DNA of 64,000 bases from PALSA-612 sp963776375 (GCA_963776375.1 CAVZMF010000002.1:1280456-1344455), one strand, 5' to 3'. Shown: positions 28,211 through 38,079, numbered from the stretch's first letter. The notes: generated from the sequence alone by a model not told the origin. Translations and numbers: made by a program.

Positions 28211-29187
28211 GGTCGGGCGAGATCGTCGAGGGCGGGCTCCAGGCGACCGTCCAGGACTACCCGGGCCGGCGCGGGATGCTCTCGAAGGGCTTCTTCCCGG
28301 CAGGGCCGATGGATCATCTCGCCCACCGCGCCGCGAACCTGCTCGTCGGCAATCCGGAGTCCGCCGCGACGCTCGAGATCACCCTCGGCAACTTCCGGAT
28401 CCGCTTCGACGAGGAGGCGACCGTGGCGGTCTGCGGTGCTGAGGCGCCCCTCACGATCGGCGGCGAGGAGGTCGCCCTCTGGGCGAGTCATCGCGTGGCG
28501 CCGGGCGCCGAGGTCTCTATCGGCATCGCGCCCGTGCGCGGGTTCCGCCTCTATCTCGCGGTCGCCGGCGGCTTCGACGTGCCGGAGCTGTTCGGCTCGC
28601 GCGCGACGTACACGATGGGCGCGCTCGGCGGCCATGAGGGCCGGCCGCTGCGGCAGGGCGACCGCCTGCCGATCGGAGAGGCGAACGGCGACCTGGCCGG
28701 CCGCCGCCTCGGGAAAGACGCGATACCCGCCCACACGAGGCAGTGGGAGGTCCGGGCGATGCGCGGACCGCACGCGGCACCGGACTTCCTCACCGAGGCG
28801 GACATGGAGACGCTGTTCGGCCGCGAATGGACGATCGACCGGAACTCGAACCGCACCGGCATCCGGCTCGAGTCGCACAAGTTCGAATGGGCGCGCGAGA
28901 GCGGCGGCATCGCCGGCGGGCACCCGTCGAACATCCTCGACAACAGCTATCCCGTCGGCGCGATCAACGTCAACGGCGACCTGCCGGTGATTCTCGGGCC
29001 GGACGGCCCGACGGCCGGAGGGTTCGTCGTCGCGGCCACGGTCATCCACGCCGACTTCTGGAAGATCGGGCAGTTTCGCCCGGTGGGTGACACCGTCCGG
29101 TTCCGCGAGGTGACAATCGACGAGGCGATCGACGCCGAGCGCGCGCTTGCGAACAGCCTCGGCGAATCCAACCTGGAGAGCAGCTGA
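28207..29187 (+). CDS. pxpC: 5-oxoprolinase subunit PxpC / biotin-dependent carboxyltransferase family
   Basis: A 326-residue protein of the KipA/PxpC family. It contains GLQATVQDYPGRRGMLSKG, GPMDHLAHRAANLLVGNP, VAVCGAEAPLTIGGEEV, RLYLAVAGGFDVPELFGSRA and ILGPDGPTAGGFVVAATV, all standard PxpC landmarks. It pairs with PxpB to form the catalytic half of 5-oxoprolinase; homologous domains in urea carboxylase form the carboxyltransferase. The TGA overlaps the next ATG (TGATG), so the biotin carrier gene is translationally coupled to it. Confidence 0.9.
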   Translation: MRSGEIVEGGLQATVQDYPGRRGMLSKGFFPAGPMDHLAHRAANLLVGNPESAATLEITLGNFRIRFDEEATVAVCGAEAPLTIGGEEVALWASHRVAPGAEVSIGIAPVRGFRLYLAVAGGFDVPELFGSRATYTMGALGGHEGRPLRQGDRLPIGEANGDLAGRRLGKDAIPAHTRQWEVRAMRGPHAAPDFLTEADMETLFGREWTIDRNSNRTGIRLESHKFEWARESGGIAGGHPSNILDNSYPVGAINVNGDLPVILGPDGPTAGGFVVAATVIHADFWKIGQFRPVGDTVRFREVTIDEAIDAERALANSLGESNLESS

Positions 29188-29429
29188 TGGAGCGAACGAT
29201 CAAGTCGACGTTGCCCGGGACGTTCTACCGGCGGGCAAATCCGCAGGCCGATCCGTACGTCAACGAGGGCGACGAGGTGAAGCCCGGCGACGTCGTCGGG
29301 CTGGTCGAGATCATGAAGAGCTTCCACGAGGTCGTGAGCGACGCGCAGGGCAGGATCGCCCGCTTCCTGGTCGAGAACGAGGACCTCGTGGACGCCGGCC
29401 AGGACATCATCGTGCTCGAGCCCGCGTGA
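29187..29429 (+). CDS. accB: Biotin carboxyl carrier protein (small biotinyl domain)
   Basis: An 80-residue single biotinyl/lipoyl-type domain. The attachment site is VEIMKSFHEV with Lys 44; E-I-M-K is the form used by acetyl-CoA carboxylase-type carriers (E-A-M-K / E-[AST]-M-K are others). The start overlaps pxpC and its stop overlaps the next gene, so it is firmly inside the pxp operon. A biotin carrier next to PxpBC suggests a biotin-dependent carboxylation step, but no biotin carboxylase gene is present in the window, so that subunit would have to be supplied from elsewhere. Confidence 0.88.
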   Translation: MERTIKSTLPGTFYRRANPQADPYVNEGDEVKPGDVVGLVEIMKSFHEVVSDAQGRIARFLVENEDLVDAGQDIIVLEPA

Positions 29430-29750
29430 GCGCGGGCGGCAGGATCGACTTCGAGTCCATCGGCTGGGAGGACGACCAGCCGGACATCCACTCGCGCGCG
29501 GAGAACGCTCTCGGCCAGCGCTGGGCGGTCGTCGAGTACGAGGCGGGCGCAGCCCGGGAGGAGTGGTGCACCGACGGGCACCGCGGTTACGTGCTCGAGG
29601 GCGAGATCGAGTACGAGTTCGACGACGGCACGGCGCCGCTGCGGATCGCTCGGGGCCAGGGCTTCTACCTCGCCGCGGGGACGGGGCACCGGGGGCACAA
29701 CCCCGGCGAGACGGCGACGCAGGCTCTTCCTGATCGACGACCCGGCGTGA
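29426..29750 (+). CDS. Small cupin-domain protein, one frameshift
   Basis: A cupin of about 107 residues beginning at GTG 29426, which overlaps the carrier-protein stop. It shows WAVVEYEAGAAREEWC, GHRGYVLEGEIEYEFDDG and GQGFYLAAGTGHRGHNPGE, the two cupin half-motifs, although the first one lacks the usual HxH pair and has C-T-D-G-H instead. A frame change near 29720 is needed to reach TRLFLIDDPA and the TGA at 29748-29750, which overlaps the GTG of the next gene. A metal-binding enzyme or a ligand-binding regulator are both possible. Confidence 0.7.
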
Positions 29751-30775
29751 AGTTCGGGCTGTTCTTCTCCTTCCAGGTCGTTCCCGGCAGCGGCGTGGCC
29801 TTCGACCGGCCGTACCGCGACATGCTCGACTGCCTGCCGCGCGCGGAGGAGCTCGGCTACGGGTCCGTCTTCGTCGCCTCGCATCACGTCCAGCCGGACG
29901 GCTGGTGCCCGAGCCCGCTGGTGGCGCTGGCGGCCGCGGGCGCGGTGACCGAGCGCATGCGGCTCGGCACCGGCGCACTGCTCGTACCCATGTACGCGCC
30001 GCTCAAGCTCGCGGAGGACGTGGCCGTGCTCGACAACCTGTCCGGCGGCCGCGCCGTGCTCGGCGTCGCCCCCGGCTACGCCTCGGAGGAGTTCGAGGCG
30101 CACGGCGTGGAGCGCGAGAAGCGCGTGCGGCTGATGGAGGACGCGCTCGACCTGCTGCAGGCCGCCTGGACAGGGGAGCGGTACGGACTCTCGCCGAGGC
30201 CGGTCCAGGTGCCGCACCCGCCGATCTGGTACGCCGTCTCCGCGCCGGGCTCGCTGCGGCGGGCTGCGAAGCGGCGCTGCGTGCTCCTCCCCTCACCTCG
30301 CCACGAGCTCTTCGAACTCGTCGAGCACTTCCGCATCTACGACGAGGCGTGCGCAGCCGTCGGCTTCGTGCCGCCGGAGCGACCCCTCATCCGCGAGGTC
30401 TTCGTGGCCGAGTCGCACGAACGCGCCGAGGCGCTCGCCGCGCCCGGGATCGAGTACCTGTTCAGGGAGCTCTACGGCGCGAAGTCGGCACAGGGCGAAC
30501 GGCCGCTGCGGACCGACTCCGGCGAGCTGATCACCGACAAGCAGCAGGTCGACTTCGAGAGCCTGAAGAACCGCTTCGTGATCGGCGATCCCGAGTTCGC
30601 CGTGCGCGAGATCGAGCGCTACCGCCGGGAGCTCGGCGCCACCGAGCTGATCTGCTGGATGCACATCCCCGGCGTCGCCGGAGAGGACGCGATGCGTTCC
30701 GTCGAGCTGTTCGCCCGCGAGGTGATGCCCGCGTTCACTGTGCCGGCTGCTTCCGGAACGCGTTCTTCGTCCTGA
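29747..30775 (+). CDS. LLM-class oxidoreductase
   Basis: An intact 342-residue luciferase-like protein starting at GTG 29747. Landmarks are FGLFFSFQVVPG, LPRAEELGYGSVFVASHH, TERMRLGTGALLVPMYAPLK, NLSGGRAVLGVAPGYASEE and the loop KPVQVPHPPIWYA-like PRPVQVPHPPIWYA. The pattern is close to the alkanal-monooxygenase-like group that uses reduced flavin. It is the last gene of the pxp operon; its 3' end runs 41 bases into the opposing NTF2-like gene, which may make the two mutually exclusive in expression or reflect an extended C-terminus. Presence in the operon suggests an oxidation step linked to the lactam or cyclic amide substrate. Confidence 0.85.
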   Translation: MKFGLFFSFQVVPGSGVAFDRPYRDMLDCLPRAEELGYGSVFVASHHVQPDGWCPSPLVALAAAGAVTERMRLGTGALLVPMYAPLKLAEDVAVLDNLSGGRAVLGVAPGYASEEFEAHGVEREKRVRLMEDALDLLQAAWTGERYGLSPRPVQVPHPPIWYAVSAPGSLRRAAKRRCVLLPSPRHELFELVEHFRIYDEACAAVGFVPPERPLIREVFVAESHERAEALAAPGIEYLFRELYGAKSAQGERPLRTDSGELITDKQQVDFESLKNRFVIGDPEFAVREIERYRRELGATELICWMHIPGVAGEDAMRSVELFAREVMPAFTVPAASGTRSSS

Positions 30776-31100
30776 TCAGGTCCCCGTCGAGCTCGAACAG
30801 GTCGCAGCCCCGGACGCGGAGCTCGCTGCCGTCGGGCTCGGTCGCGACGAACGTCCACTCGGCGGCGCCCCGGTCTCCCGACACGAAGACCTGCGTGTCC
30901 GCGAAGCGCCCGTCCGGGTAGCGGTCGAAGAACCGCCGAACGCCGTCGAGCACCTCGGCGCGCCCGACGTAGCTGCGTCCGAGCAGCTCGGGACCGAACG
31001 ACGCGTGATAGGCGCAGTCGTCGGCGAACCAGCGCAGCACCTTCTCGGCGTCGCGCGTGTTCCACGCCTCGAGCGCCTCGGCCAGCTGCTCCGCAGTCAC
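30735..31100 (-). CDS. SnoaL/NTF2-like protein
   Basis: A 121-residue NTF2-fold protein from GTG 31100. It has the usual order: helix AEALEAWNTRDAEKVLRWF, ADDCAYHASFGPELLG, the helix EVLDGVRRFFDRYPDGRF and strands AAEWTFVATEPDGSELRVRG and CDLFELDGDLIRTKNAFR. SnoaL-like proteins of this length act as cyclases, dehydratases or binding proteins. It is the last gene of the leftward run hyuA, hyuB, nitrilase, PPOX protein, NTF2 and starts one base after the stop of the PPOX gene. Confidence 0.8.
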   Translation of the reverse strand: MTAEQLAEALEAWNTRDAEKVLRWFADDCAYHASFGPELLGRSYVGRAEVLDGVRRFFDRYPDGRFADTQVFVSGDRGAAEWTFVATEPDGSELRVRGCDLFELDGDLIRTKNAFRKQPAQ

Positions 31101-31101
31101 G

Positions 31102-31743
31102 TCACTTCCAGACGAGGTTGTTCGAGTAGTCGTCGTCCACGAACTCCTGGACGTCCTGCGTCGTCAGGTCCAGCGCCATGTGGTCGCGCCAGATCTGCGC
31201 CGCGGACGCGAGACCGGTGGTGTCGGGCCATTCGTCGGGTCGCCAGAGCGCCGAGCGCTTGAACGCCTTGGCGCAGTGCAGGAACGCCTCGTCGACGTCG
31301 ACCCCGATCGCGACCTTCGGCGACTTGCCCTCGCCCGCCAGCCGCTCGAGCAAGTCCGGGTCGCGGGTGAGACCGGCGTGCCCGTTCACGCGCAGCGTCT
31401 CCTCGAGTCCCGGGATCAGGAAGAGCAGGCCGACCCGGCCGGTCCGGATGATGTTCCGGAGCGAGTACACGAGCTTGTTTCCCGGCGCGTCGGGGACGGC
31501 GAGCCGCCGCTCGTCCAGGACGTGGACGAACCCCGGTGCGCCGCCCTTCGGCGAGACGTCGCAGTTCCCCTCTTCGTCCGCCGTCGCGACGAGCACGAAC
31601 GGCGCGCGGGCGATGAAGTCCCGGCAGTGGCTGTCGAGGCGGTCGATGATCTTGCTCACGACCGCCTTCACCGGCGGCCCGTAGAGCGCGGCGAGCTCGT
31701 CCTCCGACGCGACGACGTCCGTGAAATCCGTCGATCCGGTCAC
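31102..31743 (-). CDS. PPOX-type flavoprotein, MSMEG_1061/DR2398-like
   Basis: A 213-residue split-barrel flavoprotein of the pyridoxamine 5'-phosphate oxidase superfamily. It has FIARAPFVLVATADEEGNCD, VSPKGGAPGFVHVLDERRLA, NIIRTGRVGLLFLIPGLEE and TLRVNGHAGLTRD, the standard barrel strands and FMN/F420 binding loops of the group annotated as FMN-dependent DR2398-like proteins. The true pyridoxamine phosphate oxidase C-terminal motif is absent, so vitamin B6 synthesis is unlikely. The GTG start overlaps the stop of the nitrilase gene. It might reduce an unsaturated intermediate. Confidence 0.8.
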   Translation of the reverse strand: MTGSTDFTDVVASEDELAALYGPPVKAVVSKIIDRLDSHCRDFIARAPFVLVATADEEGNCDVSPKGGAPGFVHVLDERRLAVPDAPGNKLVYSLRNIIRTGRVGLLFLIPGLEETLRVNGHAGLTRDPDLLERLAGEGKSPKVAIGVDVDEAFLHCAKAFKRSALWRPDEWPDTTGLASAAQIWRDHMALDLTTQDVQEFVDDDYSNNLVWK

Positions 31744-32699
31744 GAAGCAACCTCCTGTACCCAGTCAACCGGTCCGCGCGGCCGCTCGTCGACCGCGAAG
31801 CTGAACACGTCGGGGCGGTTGTAGTGGCCGACGACGTCGAGCGCCGCCTGCTCCTCCGGGATCCGGCCCAGGTCGAGATCGGCGTAGACGATCGTCTCCT
31901 CGCCCGCAACCGAATCGGCCACGATCGTCCCGTCCGGCGCGAAGATGCACGTCCCGCCTCCGGGGACGGCCACGAAGTCGTCGGTCGCGCCCATCGCCTC
32001 GCGGAGCTCGAAGTCCTCCGGCAGATCGTCCGGTCGCAGCCGTGCGCCCATGACGCAGAGGGCGAAGCAGCGGCCCTCGAAGGCGTAGTGGCGCGTGGCG
32101 AAGCGGTGCAGCTCCGGATCGCCGACCTCGGGCCAGGCGGCGACGTGGATCTGCTCGCCCTTCGCGTGCATGGCGAAGCGCGTCAGCGGCATCCAGTGCT
32201 CCCAGCACGCCAGCCCGCCGACGCGGCCGGCCGGCGTCTCGAAGACGTGCAGCGTGCTGCCGTCGCCCTGGCCCCAGACGATCCGCTCGGCGTGGGTCGG
32301 CATCAGCTTGCGGTGGACGCCGAGCACCTCGCCCTGCTCCGAGACGTAGAGGATCGAGTTGTAGAGCGTCCCGCGCGACGAGCGCGCATCCCGCTCGGTC
32401 ATCCCCATCGCGACGACGGCGCCGGCCTCCTTCGCCGCGCGGCAGAGGTCGTCGACCGCCGGGCTCGGTACCTCGACCGCATTCGCGTTCAACCTGCCGA
32501 AGACGCGCTTCTGCGCGGCGTCGTCCCAGCCCGCCGCGCCGAAGATCCAGGCCGGGTAGCCGGGAATCCAGGTCTCGGGGAAGGCGACGAGCTGCGCGCC
32601 GCCCCCCGCGGCCTCCGCGATCAGGCGGATTGCCTTCTCGACCGTCGCATCGCGGTCGAGGAAGACCGGCGCAGCCTGAACCGCCGCGACGCGCACCAT
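31740..32699 (-). CDS. Nitrilase-family hydrolase
   Basis: An intact 319-residue nitrilase-superfamily enzyme. The catalytic triad is complete: Glu42 in VAFPETWIPGYP, Lys131 in HRKLMPTHAER and Cys165 in GGLACWEHWMPL. The C-W-E-H-x-x-P-L motif is typical of true nitrilases and cyanide/nitrile-hydrolysing branch 1 enzymes and differs from the I-C-Y-D motif of the first amidohydrolase in the window. The start ATG lies four bases after the hyuB stop of pair 3. It therefore likely hydrolyses a nitrile or amide made or met by the same pathway. Confidence 0.9.
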   Translation of the reverse strand: MVRVAAVQAAPVFLDRDATVEKAIRLIAEAAGGGAQLVAFPETWIPGYPAWIFGAAGWDDAAQKRVFGRLNANAVEVPSPAVDDLCRAAKEAGAVVAMGMTERDARSSRGTLYNSILYVSEQGEVLGVHRKLMPTHAERIVWGQGDGSTLHVFETPAGRVGGLACWEHWMPLTRFAMHAKGEQIHVAAWPEVGDPELHRFATRHYAFEGRCFALCVMGARLRPDDLPEDFELREAMGATDDFVAVPGGGTCIFAPDGTIVADSVAGEETIVYADLDLGRIPEEQAALDVVGHYNRPDVFSFAVDERPRGPVDWVQEVAS

Positions 32700-32703
32700 G
32701 CTC

Positions 32704-34702
32704 TCAGCCCCAGTGGGGAACCATCCGCCGCTGCAGCATCGCCCGGAACTGCTCCGTCGTGCTGCGGCAGCAGCTCCCCGGTGCCCCAGTCGAGGATCAC
32801 GCCGTAGCGGCGGATGACGTCGAGCTGGTCGAGCTCGCCCGCCCGGTAGCGCTCGGCGATCGACTCCGGCTCCTCGGCGAGCCAGCCGACGCGCTCCGAC
32901 GCGGATCCGCTCCCGCTCGGCCGCCGTCGCCTCCGCGTCGACCTCGTACTCGTCGAGCTCGGCGTCGACCTCGCGCACGACCACGCCGTAGTCCTTGCGC
33001 GCGCGCTCGAGCGAGACGTAGCCGTCGGCGACGTCCTCCCGCACCGCCGCCGGATCGCGCTCGAGCGGGTCGCCGAACCCGCCGCCGCCCGCCGACGGGC
33101 GCGTGAAGCGGTCGCCCGGAGACGCAGCGGGACGTTGGAGAAGACCGCGCCGAGGAAGCGCTGACCTCGCCGTCGCGGGTCAGCCAGACGCCGTGCGGGA
33201 TCGACGGCAGGCCGCCCTCGATGCCCCACGTGATCGAGCGGGCGCGGTCGCACATGTAGGACATGACGGTGCGCCTCCGCCTCGCGTGAGGATCGCCGCC
33301 CTTCTCGACGCCGCAGCCGCCCCGGAACTTGCCCGGGCCCGCCCGAGTCGGTCCGGATCTCGTGGCCGGTGGTCAGCACCGGGCAGAGCCGCTCCTGCCC
33401 TCGAGCGGCTGGACGGCCAGGCCGACGCCGAAGATCGGCGCGGTCGCGTTCGAGCCGTCCTTGCCGTTGCGACCGCCCCAGCCGCCGACCATCCAGTCGT
33501 ACCACATGAAGATCGGCCGGCCCTCGTGCCGCGCGTCGCGGCCGCCGACCAGCAGGTACTCGAGGTTGAACGAGCAGGCGAGCGCCCGCTCGGGCATGAG
33601 CCCGCGACCAGAGCTCGAAGATCGAGTTCATGATCTTCTCGTAGGGGCCGGAGCAGAAGCCGGTGACGGCGATCGGCCACGGCGCGTTGACGACCGAGCC
33701 GACGGGCCCGAGGTCGACCTCGACCGCGCGGTAGAAGCCCGAGTTGAGCGGCACGTCGGGGAAGAACGTCTTCGTCCCCGCGATCACGCCGGAGAAGGCG
33801 GAGCCGAAGCCGGCGTTGAGGAAGCTGCCGATCGCCGGATGCGAGCCGGTGAGGTCGTAGTGACAGCTGGTCGCCCTCGATCGTCATCTTGACCTTGATC
33901 GGGATCAGCCCCTCGCCGCTGCGACGGGTCGTAGTCGATGTAGTCCTCCGTCTCCCACGTCCCGTCCGGCATCTCCGCGACGCGCTGGCGCGTGAGCCGC
34001 TCGACGTAGTCCTGCACCTCGCGGAACGCGGTCGTGACGGTGTCGATCGCCGTACTTGTCGACGAGCCGCAGGATCTCGCGCTCGGCCACGCTTCGTCGC
34101 CTCGGCCTGCGCGTGCAGGTCGCCCTCGGCGTCGGCGGGCACGCGCGTGTTGGAGACGATCAGGCGCACGACGTCGCCGAGGTAGCGGCCCTGGTCCCAG
34201 ATGCGCACGGGCGGGATGCGCATGCCCTCGCCGAAGTGCTCCTTGGCGTTGACGTCGAACGAGCCCGGGACGCTGCCGCCGACGTCGGCCCAGTGGCCGT
34301 TCGACTGCGCGTAGGCGATGATCTCGCCCTCGTGGAAGATCGGCCGCACGATCCGGACGTCGTTGAAGTGCGTGCCGCCCGACGTAGGGGTCGTTGACGG
34401 CGAAGACGTCGCCCGGGATGGATGTCGCCCTCGAACGCCTCGATCACCGCCTTGCAGGTGAAGTGCAGCGTCCCGACGTGCACGGCGATGTCCTGCGACC
34501 CCTGCATGATCGTGTTGCCGTCCGCGGTCGCAGAGCGCGGACGAGAAGTCGCGCGCGTAGATCACGAACGAGTAGCAGGTGCGGAGGATCTGCTCGGCCA
34601 TCTGGTCGACGATGGTCGACGAAGGCGTTCTTCAGCACCTCGAACGTGACCGGGATCGAGCGTGTACTGCCGCTTGTCGGCGCTCGTGGTCACGAGCGTC
34701 AC
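32704..34702 (-). CDS. hyuB: Hydantoinase B/oxoprolinase family protein, pair 3, frameshifted
   Basis: HyuB partner of pair 3, from GTG 34702 overlapping the hyuA stop. Parts visible in successive frames are YTLDPVTFEVLKNAF, GDVFAVNDPY-like sequence near 34400, AYAQSNGHWADVGGSVPGSF, GTKTFFPDVPLNSGFYRAVE, FNLEYLLVGGRDARHEGRPI, FMWYDWMVGGWGGRNGKDG and a C-terminal DWGTGELLPQ followed by a TGA at 32704-32706. At least ten frame changes occur. Assembled length is about 660 residues, at the long end of the family. It carries the acetone carboxylase/oxoprolinase-type middle region W-D-G-G-W-G-G in the form WMVGGWGGRNG. Confidence 0.8.
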
Positions 34703-36744
34703 CTCCGCGTGTGCATGCGGATGTTCAGCCACTCGTCCACCTCGGCCCGCCAGCCCGGCGGCACGACGGTCGTCGAGTCGAGCTGGTCGATGATCGCCGG
34801 GCCCTCGATCCTCGCGCCGGCCGGGAGGTCGGTCGCGGAGGTACAGCGGGCGTCTCGACCGCGGTCGCCGGACGCGTCGAAGTGCACGGGACGCGGAGCC
34901 GGTCGCGGCGCGGCACTCGCGCCGTTCAGCTCGTGGCGCGCGAGCTGCGGCTTCGGCGTCACGCCGACGGCGCGCAGGCTCGAGCCGGTAGATCTCGACG
35001 GGCGCGTCGTCGCGGCGGTAGTTGTACGCGCGCTCGTGCTCGGCGTGGAAGCGGGCGACGGCCTCGTCGAGGTCGACGCGGCGCGGCGACCGGCACCGTC
35101 AGCGAGCGCCACTGGCCGAGGTAGCGCATGTCGACGAGCCGCTGGAGGTCGCATCTGCTCGTCGGGCACGCCCTCGGCGCGAGCCGCTCGCGGCCTCGGC
35201 CTCGAGCTTCGCGAACTCCGCCTCGAGCGCGTCGGGGTCGACCGCGTCGACGTGCGCGAGGAACATCGCCGACAGGTCGTGGCGCACGTCGACGAGCAGG
35301 CAGCCGAGCGCCGACGTGATGCCCGGGCTCGGCGGCACGAGCACGGTCGGGATCGACAGCTCCTCGCGCCAGCGCCGCGCCGTGCAGCGGGCCGGCGCCG
35401 CCGAAGGCGACGAGGCGAAGTCGCGCGGGTCGTAGCCGCGCCGGATCGAGATCAGCCGCACGGCGTCGGCCATGTTCGCGTTCGCCACCTGGATGACCGC
35501 GTCCGCCGCCTGCGACCAGATCGAGGCCGAGCGGGTCGGCGACGTGCTCGCGAGATCGCGCGTTCGGCGGCCGCGCGGTCGAGCGTCATCGCGCCGCCGA
35601 TCAGCTCTTCGCCGAGCCGGCCGAGCACGAGGTTCGCGTCGGTGTTCGTGGGCTGCGGTCGTTCCCGCGGCCGTAGCAGGCCGGCCCAGGGTTCGCGCCG
35701 GCGGACTGCGGCCCGTTGCGCAGCGATCCCGCCTCGTCGATCCACGCGAACGAGCCGCCGCCGGCGCCGATCGTCAGCACCTCGATCGACGGGAAGCAGA
35801 TCGGGTAGCCGTACTCGACGAACCACTCCTTCGTGACGCGCTCCTCGCCGTCGTAGACGAGCGAGACGTCGGTGGACGTGCCGCCCATGTCGAGGCCGAT
35901 CGCGTTCGGGTAGCCGCACAGGCGTCGCGAGGTGCCGGCTGGCGATCGCGCCCGCGGCGATGCCCGAGGCGGCGAGGCGAACGGCGAACCGCTCGGCCAG
36001 CTTCGGCGTCATCACACCGCCGCCCGAGTGGAGCAGCAGCACGTCGCCCGTGTAGCCCTGCTCTCCCAGCCGGTCCTGCAGGCGGTTGACGTAGCCGGAG
36101 ATCGAGCGGCGAGAGCACCGCGTTCGCGACCGTCGTCGAGAACCGCTCGTGCTCGAAGATCTCGGGAAGCACCTCCGCCGACGTGGACACGGTCACGCCC
36201 GGGCAGCTCCTCCTCGAGGATCTCCCGCATGCGCTGCTCGTGCGCGGGGTTGGCGTAGGCGTTGATGAAGCAGACCGCGACGGTCTGCGCGCCGCGGCGT
36301 CGCAGGATCCGCCGCCACGCTGCCGCGCCTCGTCCTCGTCGAGCGGGCTCACGACCTGGCCGACGTAGTCGATCCGCTCGGTCACCTCGAAGCGGTCGCG
36401 GCGCCGGATGTACGGCGGCGCGACGTCCGCGTACGCGTCCCAGAGATCCTCCTTCGTCCCGCGCCGGATCTCGATCACGTCGCGGAAGTTCCGCGTCGTC
36501 ACCATCGCCGCCAGCGGGCAGGTTGCGCGTGATCAGCGCGTTCGTGGCCACGGTCGTGCCGTGCGAGAAGACGACGACGTCGCGCAGGTCGACGCCGGCG
36601 TCGACGACGCCCGTGACGACCGCGTCGATCGGGTCGGCGGTCGACGGCACCTTCGCCGACCTCGATCGTGCCGCCGTCCTCGTCGAGGATGCAGATGTCG
36701 GTGAACGTGCCGCCCACGTCGACTGCGACTCGCACCTTGCCCAT
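34699..36744 (-). CDS. hyuA: Hydantoinase A/oxoprolinase family protein, pair 3, frameshifted
   Basis: HyuA subunit. The ATG at 36744 gives VRVAVDVGGTFTDICILDED, with the ATP phosphate loop GGTFTD. Further parts are VVVFSHGTTVATNALITRN, TTRNFRDVIEIRRGTKEDLWD, LGGTSTDVSLVYDGEERV-like MGGTSTDVSLVYDG, IGAGGGSFAWIDEAG and GANPGPACYGRGND. Around a dozen frame changes are required between 36670 and 34830. Assembled length is about 680 residues. It heads the leftward operon hyuA, hyuB, nitrilase, PPOX, NTF2 and diverges from the aminotransferase at 36778 across only 33 bases, so the two promoters must overlap. Confidence 0.82.
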
Positions 36745-36777
36745 GCCGAGAGGCTAACGCCTTGTAGGCTACGGGGC

Positions 36778-38062
36778 ATGGCGGTACGGACGGACACGAA
36801 CCTGTGGCATCCGTTTTCGGACATGGCCTCGGTCCGGGGCCACGAGCTCGTGATCAGCCGCGGCGAAGGCGTCTGGCTCTGGGACGAGGACGGAAACCGC
36901 TACCTGGACGGGTCGGCCAGCCTCTGGTACTGCAACATCGGGCACGGCCGTACCGAGATCGCCGATGCGGTCGCCCGGCAGATCAAGCAGCTCGAGGCAT
37001 GGTCGATCTTCGGGGATGCCGCCACTCCGCCGGCCCTGGAGCTGGCCGACCGGCTGGCCGAGCTCTCGTCGCTCGACGGCGCCAAGATCTTCCTGACCAT
37101 GGGAGGCGGCGACGCGATCGACACGGCGGCCAAGCTCGTCCGCCTCTACTGGCAGGTGCTCGGGCACCCGGAGCGCCTGCACATCGTCAGCCGCACCGCC
37201 GCCTACCACGGCACGATGGCGTTCGGCACCTCGCTGGGCGGAATCGAGGCGAACCGCGTCGGGTACGGTCCGCTCGTCCCGAGCACCTCGCAGGTGCAGT
37301 GGGACTCGCCCGAGGCGCTCCGCGAGGAGATCGACCGGGTCGGGCCGGAGCAGGTCGCCGCGTTCTTCATGGAGCCGGTGATCGGCGCCGGCGGCGTCTT
37401 GCCGCCTCCCGAGGGATACGTCCAGGCGGTTGCCGAGATCTGCCGTGACACCGGCGTGCTGTTCCTGTGCGACTCGGTGATCTGCGGCTTCGGCCGTCTC
37501 GGCACGTGGCTCGGCTTCGAGCGCTTCGGCGTGGAGCCCGACCTCGTCACCTTCGCGAAGGGCGTGACGAGCGGATATCTGCCGCTGGGAGGCGTCGTCG
37601 TCTCCGGCCGCGTTGCCGAGCCGTTCTGGTCGGAGCCCGGCCGCATTGCCGTCCGACACGGCCAGACCTACTCGGGCCACGCGGCGGTCTGCGCAGCTGC
37701 GCTCGCGAACATGGACATCCTCGAGCGGGAAGGTCTCATTGCCCGAGGACAGGAGCTCGAGGACGAGCTGTTGGCGACGCTGGCGCCCCTTGCCGACCAC
37801 CCGCTCGTGGGGGAGGTACGCGGCGGCACCGGGATGCTGGTCGGCGTCGCCTTCGATCCGGACGCGCGTCGCGGCGGATCCCGCGCTGCCGACGAAGGCC
37901 TACAAGGCGATTCGGCCGCACGGCGTCATCCTTCGCGCGCTCGGGTCGTCCCTGGCCGTCTCGCCGCCGCTCACGATCTCGTCGAGCGAGATCGCGCTGA
38001 TCCGGGACGCCGTTCAGGCCGGTCTCGACGCACTGGTCGAGAACCCCGTCCAGGTCGCCTGA
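36778..38062 (+). CDS. Class III aminotransferase, omega-amino acid:pyruvate type, one frameshift
   Basis: A PLP-dependent class III aminotransferase of about 427 residues. The catalytic Lys is K261 in FAKGVTSGYLPLGG, the motif of beta-alanine/omega-amino acid:pyruvate aminotransferases. The cofactor Asp is D232 in FLCDSVICGFGRLG, where the usual Glu after Asp is Ser. The N-terminus TNLWHPFSDM resembles the HPF(T/S) start of this subfamily. A frame change near 37865 joins the main frame to TKAYKAIRPHGVILRALGSS and the stop at 38060-38062. Beta-alanine or another omega-amino acid freed by reductive or oxidative pyrimidine breakdown would suit the context, but that is inference. Confidence 0.85.
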
Positions 38063-38079
38063 CCTCTCGCGCCGAAGGG

